A stretch of DNA of 10,129 nucleotides from JAWSUT01 sp033549345 (lineage in GTDB: Bacteria > Bacillota > Dethiobacteria > Dethiobacterales > Dethiobacteraceae), in the NCBI GenBank assembly GCA_033549345.1, contig JAWSUT010000054.1, positions 1 to 10,129 on the forward strand, written 5' to 3'. Below, piece after piece: positions 6,720 through 10,129 of this stretch. The stretch's first letter is position 1; the number at the start of each line of letters is the position of its first letter. The notes below the pieces were generated by a model. The model saw nothing but the letters and a program-made list of their open reading frames with translations. It did no database searches and was not told the origin of the DNA. A program made the translations under genes and the position numbers.

Positions 6720-6917
6720 GTGCAAGGTAAAGTGAAATGGTTTAATGCGGAAAAAGGGTTTGGGTTTATTGAAAAAGAGGATGGCGGAGATGTGTTTGTG
6801 CATTTCTCAGCCATTCAGGGGGAAGGTTTTAAAACCCTCGAAGAAGGCCAGGCGGTTGAGTTTGAAGTTGTAGAAGGCGACCGCGGACCGCAGGCAGCCA
6901 ATGTGTTTGTGGTCTAA
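6720..6917 (+). CDS. Cold-shock protein, CspA family (first copy)
   Basis: 65-residue single-stranded RNA/DNA-binding OB-fold protein acting as an RNA chaperone. RNP1 is seen in KGFGFI (12-17) and RNP2 in VFVHF (25-29); the opening MQGKVKWFNAEKGFG is textbook Csp. Start GTG 6720 is chosen because AGGAGG (6704-6709) lies 10 bases upstream and the protein then has normal Csp length; an earlier GTG at 6678 would add 14 unrelated residues. It differs from the copy at 9736-9933 at 9 of 65 positions, so the two are close paralogues. Its own terminator follows. Confidence 0.93.
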   Translation: MQGKVKWFNAEKGFGFIEKEDGGDVFVHFSAIQGEGFKTLEEGQAVEFEVVEGDRGPQAANVFVV

Positions 6918-6930
6918 GATATAAACTCAG

Positions 6931-6974
6931 AAAATGAGAGCATTTCTTTAAAAAAGGGATGCTCTTATTTTTTT
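6931..6974 (+). terminator. Rho-independent terminator of the first cold-shock gene
   Basis: AGAGCATTTC (6937-6946) pairs with GGGATGCTCT (6956-6965), two pairs being G-U; flanking A- and T-runs extend the stem, and seven T (6968-6974) follow. It ends 20 bases after the csp stop codon. Confidence 0.88.
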
Positions 6975-7031
6975 GCAGAGTACAACGTAAGTGCAAAAAA
7001 TCAGCGCATATCTCAAAAATGCTAGCATTTT
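6969..7031. repeat. Inverted repeat and perfect palindrome upstream of glnA
   Basis: TTTTTTGCA (6969-6977) is the reverse complement of TGCAAAAAA (6992-7000), 14 bases apart. Next, AAAATGCTAGCATTTT (7016-7031) is a perfect 16-bp palindrome. Neither is followed by a T-run in the glnA direction, so they look more like operator or structural sites than terminators. They match no site known to me; in particular the GlnR box TGTNA-N7-TNACA is not seen. Confidence 0.6.
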
Positions 7032-7240
7032 CAAGGGAAACGACCCCTGCGGTTTCATTTTTCCGGGGAGGGTCCCTAATAGTTTCTAACCTATGCCCAG
7101 ATAGATGGAGCAGGGATGACGCATGCTGAGCGTGTTCGACACGGAAGGGTAAATCATGTATCATTATAGGAGGCTTCTCTGTTAATTGCAGACAGGAAGT
7201 CTTTTATTTACCGTTTGACAACTAAAAGGAGGAGATTGGC
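7032..7240 (+). promoter_or_regulatory. glnA leader region (part of a 323-base gene-free stretch)
   Basis: No long ORF is present on either strand that looks real. The stretch has several hairpin-forming segments: GAAAC/GTTTC around 7036-7055, GGGA/TCCC near 7068-7078, ACGC/GCGT at 7119-7133 overlapping CGTGT/ACACG near 7131-7143, then the terminator at 7171-7209. A weak promoter pair, TTCGAC (7135-7140) and TATCAT (7159-7164, 18-base spacer), could start transcripts just before that terminator. A 17-codon ORF (7116-7169, MTHAERVRHGRVNHVSL, GGAG 5 bases upstream) ends at the foot of the terminator; it may be chance. I recognise no known riboswitch, T-box or clear ANTAR hexaloop pair. Confidence 0.45.
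7171..7209 (+). terminator. Intrinsic terminator in the glnA leader
   Basis: AGGCTTC (7171-7177) pairs with GAAGTCT (7196-7202), and CTGTT (7179-7183) with GACAG-side bases 7191-7195, with one bulged T and a 7-base loop; TTTTATTT follows. It ends 17 bases before the glnA ribosome binding site with no gene ending just upstream, the layout of transcription attenuation. Confidence 0.65.
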
Positions 7241-8599
7241 ATTACTTCTGAAGAAGGCAGTAGAAAGGATCCCGAAGTACAGAGAAAACAGGTGTTTCAG
7301 AAAGTGGACGAAGCAGGAATCGAATTTATCAGGCTGCAGTTTATTGATATATTCGGTGTCCTCAAGAGCGTGAATATAACCCCGGATGAATTGGATGACG
7401 CTTTGGATGGCAACCTGATGTTCGACGGGTCTTCCATTGACGGTTTTGCCCGGATTAATGAGTCCGACCAGTGTCTTGTACCGGATCCGGAGACGTTCCA
7501 GATTATGCCCTGGCGTCCCACAGAAAAAGGTGTGGCCCGGATGATTTGCGATGTCTACAATCCTGACGGTACACCGTTTGAGGGGTGCCCCCGCTGGAAC
7601 CTGAAGCGCGTGTTAAAAGAAGCCCAAGAAATGGGTTATGAGATCAACATGGGCCCGGAAGGCGAGTTTTTCCTTTTTCATACAGATGAAAAAGGGAGGC
7701 CGACGCTGGAAATTCACGACAAGGCCGGTTACTTCGACTTAGCGCCCATAGACTATGGTGAAGATGCCCGCAGGGATATTGTCCTGACAATGAAGCAAAT
7801 GGGTTTTCGCATTGAAGCCTCGCACCATGAAGTGGCACCCGGACAGCATGAAATTGATTTTAAATATGATGAGGCATTAAAAACAGCGGACAAATGGGTA
7901 ACATTCCGTGATGTGGTCAAGAATGTTGCTAAAAAACATAAATTATACGCCACGTTCATGCCTAAGCCGTTCGCCGGAGCAAACGGCTCAGCCATGCACT
8001 GTAACCAGTCTCTATTTAAAGACGGCGAGAATATCTTTTATGATCCGCAAGGCCAGTACGAACTAAGTCAGACAGCTTTTCATTATTTAGGCGGTATTTT
8101 GGAGCACGCCAAAGGCATGACGGCGATTATGAACCCGATAATTAACAGTTATAAGCGTTTAAAGCCGGGTTATGAAGCCCCTATTCACATTGCCTGGTCG
8201 AATTCAAACCGCAGTACGCTGATTCGGATTCCCGTAAGACGCGGTAAAGCCACCCGTGTGGAACTGCGCAGCCCGGACCCGGTGGCCAACCCGTATTTGG
8301 CATTTGCCGTACAGATTAAAGCCGGCCTGGAGGGCATAAAAAACAAAGTGACTCCGCCGCCGTCTGTTGAAGAAGATGTGTACTGCCTGACGGCAAAACA
8401 AAGGGCGGCCCTGGATTTGGATTACCTGCCCCGGGACCTGTATGCGGCTCTGAAAGAAATGGAGAAAGACCCGATGATTAAAGAAGCCATCGGCTCTCAT
8501 TGTTTTAACCGGTTCCTGGAGGGTAAATACAAAGAGTGGCATGAGTATGCCGAACACGTTCACCCCTGGGAAATTGACAGCTACCTGCGCAAATACTAG
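7241..8599 (+). CDS. glnA: Glutamine synthetase, type I (B. subtilis-like)
   Basis: Makes glutamine from glutamate, ammonia and ATP; a cytoplasmic dodecamer in this family. Numbered from ATT 7241 (452 aa): DGSS at 62-65, GPEGEFF at 138-144, HHEVAPGQHEIDF at 195-207, NGSAMHC at 248-254, NSYKRLKPGYEAP from 302, and RVELRSPDP at 339-347 give the metal, ATP and glutamate sites. The length and the end HPWEIDSYLRKY match GSI-alpha, so adenylylation control is unlikely; the Arg after DGSSIDGFA corresponds to the feedback Arg of B. subtilis. Start: AAGGAGGAG (7226-7234) points to 7241, where the codon is ATT, giving MTSEEGSRKD. The first ordinary start, GTG 7292, has no good ribosome binding site and would remove much of the first helix. 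No glnR is adjacent. The gene converges with a nitrilase-type gene. Confidence 0.95.
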   Translation: MTSEEGSRKDPEVQRKQVFQKVDEAGIEFIRLQFIDIFGVLKSVNITPDELDDALDGNLMFDGSSIDGFARINESDQCLVPDPETFQIMPWRPTEKGVARMICDVYNPDGTPFEGCPRWNLKRVLKEAQEMGYEINMGPEGEFFLFHTDEKGRPTLEIHDKAGYFDLAPIDYGEDARRDIVLTMKQMGFRIEASHHEVAPGQHEIDFKYDEALKTADKWVTFRDVVKNVAKKHKLYATFMPKPFAGANGSAMHCNQSLFKDGENIFYDPQGQYELSQTAFHYLGGILEHAKGMTAIMNPIINSYKRLKPGYEAPIHIAWSNSNRSTLIRIPVRRGKATRVELRSPDPVANPYLAFAVQIKAGLEGIKNKVTPPPSVEEDVYCLTAKQRAALDLDYLPRDLYAALKEMEKDPMIKEAIGSHCFNRFLEGKYKEWHEYAEHVHPWEIDSYLRKY

Positions 8600-8600
8600 A

Positions 8601-8650
8601 AAAAATAATACTGCCTGAGGATGCTTATGCACTCCTGGAGGCAGTTTTTA
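8601..8650. terminator. Bidirectional terminator between glnA and the nitrilase-type gene
   Basis: ACTGCCT (8610-8616) pairs with AGGCAGT (8639-8645), with an inner GG/CC extension. T-runs exist on the plus strand (8645-8649) and, less pure, on the minus strand (A-rich 8601-8609). It touches the stop codon of the converging gene. Confidence 0.85.
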
Positions 8651-9457
8651 TTTTATACATTCAGCCCCCAAAAGGCTTTTACCGCCCGGAGTCAGTTTGT
8701 CAAGATAATCCTCAAGATAACGAACTTCTTCCCGGGCCCAGTAAAGGGCTTCTTTGTCAATGGCCCTGATGAGAATTTCTTCCCTTTTATCGGATGCCTC
8801 TGCCAGGATGTCACCAAGAGGGCTAAGCAGTTTGCTTTTACCGCAGCTGTTGTTACCCACCGTGTTTACGCCAAAAACATAAATGGTGTTGTCCAATGCT
8901 CTGGCAGGGAGCTGAATATCCCACCTGTGAGAGGCAGCCACACTCCAGACAGAAGGACAGACAATAATTTCTGCTCCCTCCAGGGCCAACAGGCGGCTTG
9001 TTTCGGGAAATTCCATCTCATAACAGATCAGAACTCCGATTTTACCGATGTTGGTTTCGAAAGCCGGGTATTGTGTCTCCCCGCGTGTGAAAATGTGCTG
9101 CTCGCGTCCCCACAGCAAGCTCTTCCTGACCTTCCCCCTGATGGTACCGTCCCCGTCAATAATCACTGCGGAAATAAATATCTGCTCTTTGTCATTCCGC
9201 TCCACAAAAGGACAGACAATGGCCACTTTGGCCCGCACAGCCTCCTCCCGGATTGCAGTTACAGACTTACCGTCGGGGAACTCTGCAAGATCAAAGAATG
9301 CATCCTTAGAGAGGTAATATCCTGTGGTCCATAATTCGGGCAAAACAATCAGGTCGGCCTCCTGAGCCGCCTGGCGGATAAACTGGATTCCTCTTTTTAA
9401 ATTTGCATTCACATCATTCATAATCGGTGTCATTTGAATCCCTGCTATCTGGAAAAT
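8648..9457 (-). CDS. Carbon-nitrogen hydrolase (nitrilase superfamily amidase)
   Basis: 269-residue cytoplasmic amidase-type enzyme using a Glu-Lys-Cys triad. Numbered from ATT 9457: E41 in LPELW, K112 in GKVRKSLLW and C145 in LICYEMEFPE are in the expected order and spacing; the family opening is QIAGIQMTP and the C-terminal part SPLGDILAEAS is typical. Members cleave amides such as omega-amides, N-carbamoyl compounds or formamide-like substrates; the sequence does not tell which. Start: AGGGGTGA (minus, 9470-9463) demands a start near 9457, where the codon is ATT; GTG 9466 sits inside that ribosome binding site and TTG 9475 has none upstream. Initiation at ATT gives MFQIAGIQM, matching the usual family N-terminus. 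It converges with glnA; a functional link is possible only as inference. Confidence 0.88.
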   Translation of the reverse strand: MFQIAGIQMTPIMNDVNANLKRGIQFIRQAAQEADLIVLPELWTTGYYLSKDAFFDLAEFPDGKSVTAIREEAVRAKVAIVCPFVERNDKEQIFISAVIIDGDGTIRGKVRKSLLWGREQHIFTRGETQYPAFETNIGKIGVLICYEMEFPETSRLLALEGAEIIVCPSVWSVAASHRWDIQLPARALDNTIYVFGVNTVGNNSCGKSKLLSPLGDILAEASDKREEILIRAIDKEALYWAREEVRYLEDYLDKLTPGGKSLLGAECIK

Positions 9458-9506
9458 AAGAATCACCCCTGTCAAATATAGAAATCATAGTGCTTGCTAC
9501 AGTACC

Positions 9507-9535
9507 ATGGTATCTGTTTGCCGCCGATTGTTCAA
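9507..9535 (-). promoter_or_regulatory. Candidate promoter of the nitrilase-type gene, with palindrome over the -10
   Basis: On the minus strand TTGAAC (9535-9530), 17-base spacer, TACCAT (9512-9507). Transcription would start near 9500, about 43 bases before the coding start. The -10 lies in the palindrome TACCATGGTA (9503-9512), flanked by CAG and TCTG, which could be an operator. Confidence 0.4.
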
Positions 9536-9584
9536 GCATCGTCACGAAAATCAGAGTAAAAATTTATACAATAGAAACATTTTC

Positions 9585-9613
9585 TTGCAATCGAACTATT
9601 TTTGTGTTAACAT
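9585..9613 (+). promoter_or_regulatory. Sigma-A promoter of the second cold-shock gene
   Basis: TTGCAA (9585-9590), 17-base spacer, TAACAT (9608-9613), preceded by an AT-rich upstream element. The start near 9620 gives an untranslated leader of about 115 bases, as is usual for cold-inducible csp genes. Confidence 0.6.
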
Positions 9614-9652
9614 ATATCTAGTTTTAAAAAGAAGAACACCCGAACAATTTTT

Positions 9653-9725
9653 GGCCTCTTTAAAAGGCATGAAAGAAAGGTTTTGAGGTTCACTTCTTTT
9701 TGATTCAAATTATTTTTAGGAGGCC
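9653..9725 (+). promoter_or_regulatory. 5' UTR pairing that can mask the csp ribosome binding site
   Basis: GGCCTCTT (9653-9660) can pair with AGGAGGCC (9718-9725), 8 pairs with one G-U, covering the whole AGGAGG Shine-Dalgarno. The same upstream bases can instead form a small local hairpin GCCT (9654-9657) with AGGC (9665-9668), which would leave the ribosome site free. Two alternative folds suggest a temperature- or protein-sensitive switch; this is inferred from base pairing only. Confidence 0.4.
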
Positions 9726-9735
9726 TATGCACAAT

Positions 9736-9933
9736 ATGCAAGGTAAAGTAAAATGGTTTAACGCTGAAAAAGGTTTCGGTTTCATCGAGCAGGAAGGTGG
9801 CGGCGACGTATTCGTACATTTCTCCGCTATCCAAAGCGAAGGGTTTAAAACCCTCGAAGAAGGTCAGGATGTTGAGTTTGATGTTGTAGAAGGCAACCGC
9901 GGCCCGCAAGCGGCCAACGTTACTAAATTATAA
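9736..9933 (+). CDS. Cold-shock protein, CspA family (second copy)
   Basis: 65-residue OB-fold RNA chaperone with RNP1 KGFGFI (12-17) and RNP2 VFVHF (25-29). It is 56/65 identical to the copy at 6720-6917; most changes are near the C-terminus (NVTKL against NVFVV) and at acidic positions. Start ATG 9736 gives MQGKVKWF as in the other copy; AGGAGG (9718-9723) is then 12 bases away. The in-frame ATG 9727 (MHNMQGKVKW) is only 3 bases from it, so the start is not settled. The gene has its own promoter, structured leader and strong terminator, and looks independently regulated. Confidence 0.94.
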   Translation: MQGKVKWFNAEKGFGFIEQEGGGDVFVHFSAIQSEGFKTLEEGQDVEFDVVEGNRGPQAANVTKL

Positions 9934-9943
9934 GCAATGTCAG

Positions 9944-9979
9944 AAAAAAGCATTTCCGTGCAAATGGAAATGCTTTTTT
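9944..9979 (+). terminator. Rho-independent terminator of the second cold-shock gene
   Basis: A perfect 14-bp stem, AAAAAAGCATTTCC (9944-9957) with GGAAATGCTTTTTT (9966-9979), and an 8-base loop; the T-run forms the 3' arm. Confidence 0.95.
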
Positions 9980-10044
9980 ATTGGTTAAAATAGGATTCGC
10001 AGACTCTGTATATAAATAATAGTGGGTTCAGGGCTGCAATGACG

Positions 10045-10087
10045 TTAACATCGAGCTAATTGCGATGTTTCAAAAAAACGATGTTAA
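10045..10087. repeat. One arm with two alternative inverted-repeat partners
   Basis: TTAACATCG (10045-10053) can pair fully with CGATGTTAA (10079-10087), or its last seven bases with CGATGTT (10063-10069) across a 9-base loop. The two right arms are direct repeats separated by an A-rich spacer. No coding frame explains them; they could be paired binding sites or a structured leader/trailer. Confidence 0.6.
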
Positions 10088-10107
10088 AAAGGGCTGTAAC
10101 TCCAGCC
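10086..10107 (-). terminator. Probable terminator for a minus-strand gene entering from the right
   Basis: Read on the minus strand, GGCTG (10107-10103), loop GAGTTA, CAGCC (10096-10092), then C and TTTTT (10090-10086). A possible stop codon TAA at 10119-10117 (minus) precedes it, but too few bases remain to identify the gene. Confidence 0.55.
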
Positions 10108-10129
10108 AAAAAGAGTTTACCCCAAAAAA

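Noticed and set aside
6829..7164. Minus-strand open frame across the csp 3' end and glnA leader
   Set aside because: It runs through the csp coding end and its terminator hairpin and has no ribosome site or protein family signature.
7032..7240. Glutamine riboswitch, T-box or ANTAR two-hairpin motif before glnA
   Set aside because: CACGGAAGGGTAA near 7139-7151 faintly recalls the cyanobacterial glnA motif, but the other conserved parts are missing. No T-box sequence and no pair of six-base loops with A1 and G4 was found.
7236..7373. Upstream ORF starting at TTG 7236 using the glnA ribosome site
   Set aside because: The start would be only 3 bases from GGAGG, the product has no protein-like features and it overlaps conserved glnA coding sequence out of frame.
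8621..9334. 237-codon plus-strand open frame opposite the nitrilase-type gene
   Set aside because: Long, but it is antisense to a gene with an intact Glu-Lys-Cys triad, starts inside a terminator hairpin and has no recognisable domain.
6720..9933. Duplicated segment flanked by the two csp genes as a composite element
   Set aside because: Only the csp coding parts are similar; the flanking DNA, promoters and terminators differ and there is no transposase between them.

Overview
The window reads as a chromosomal stretch from a Gram-positive Bacillota (Firmicutes) bacterium, most likely a Clostridia or Negativicutes-type anaerobe. This is an inference from strong AGGAGG-type ribosome binding sites, U-tailed hairpin terminators after most genes, a GlnA resembling the B. 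subtilis type, paired CspA-type cold-shock proteins, and a CheX next to a chemoreceptor. I cannot assign a genus.

Left part (1-3217): a methyl-accepting chemotaxis protein enters the window without an identifiable start codon. Its first codons abut a short GC-rich tail of another reading frame, suggesting an insertion or rearrangement at its 5' end. After its terminator lies a small zone with a broken SHOCT-like small ORF and a 46-codon ORF, probably debris of a mobile element. A CheX phosphatase gene and a YbjQ-family gene follow on the plus strand, ending in a terminator shared with the converging ilvA.

Middle (3219-6974): minus-strand threonine ammonia-lyase (ilvA, one ACT domain); a divergent ArsC/Spx-like thioredoxin-fold gene; a converging minus-strand small ferredoxin-type protein rich in cysteine; then an MscS-type mechanosensitive channel and a cold-shock gene, both plus strand.

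Right part (6975-10129): a long glnA leader with palindromes and an intrinsic terminator directly before the glnA ribosome binding site; glutamine synthetase; a converging carbon-nitrogen hydrolase; and a second cold-shock gene with its own promoter, a structured 5' UTR and a strong terminator. The right edge holds inverted repeats and a terminator for a gene entering from the right on the minus strand.

Functionally these are ordinary, mostly independent housekeeping and stress genes: chemotaxis (MCP, CheX), amino-acid and nitrogen metabolism (IlvA, GlnA, nitrilase-type amidase), osmotic and cold stress (MscS, two Csp). I see no undescribed multi-gene system, CRISPR array, tRNA or rRNA. The most notable signals are translational or regulatory: glnA and the nitrilase gene both seem to lack a usual start codon where their ribosome binding sites demand one, each with an ATT at the same 8-base spacing; glnA has a leader terminator; and the Shine-Dalgarno of the second cold-shock gene can be masked by its own UTR.
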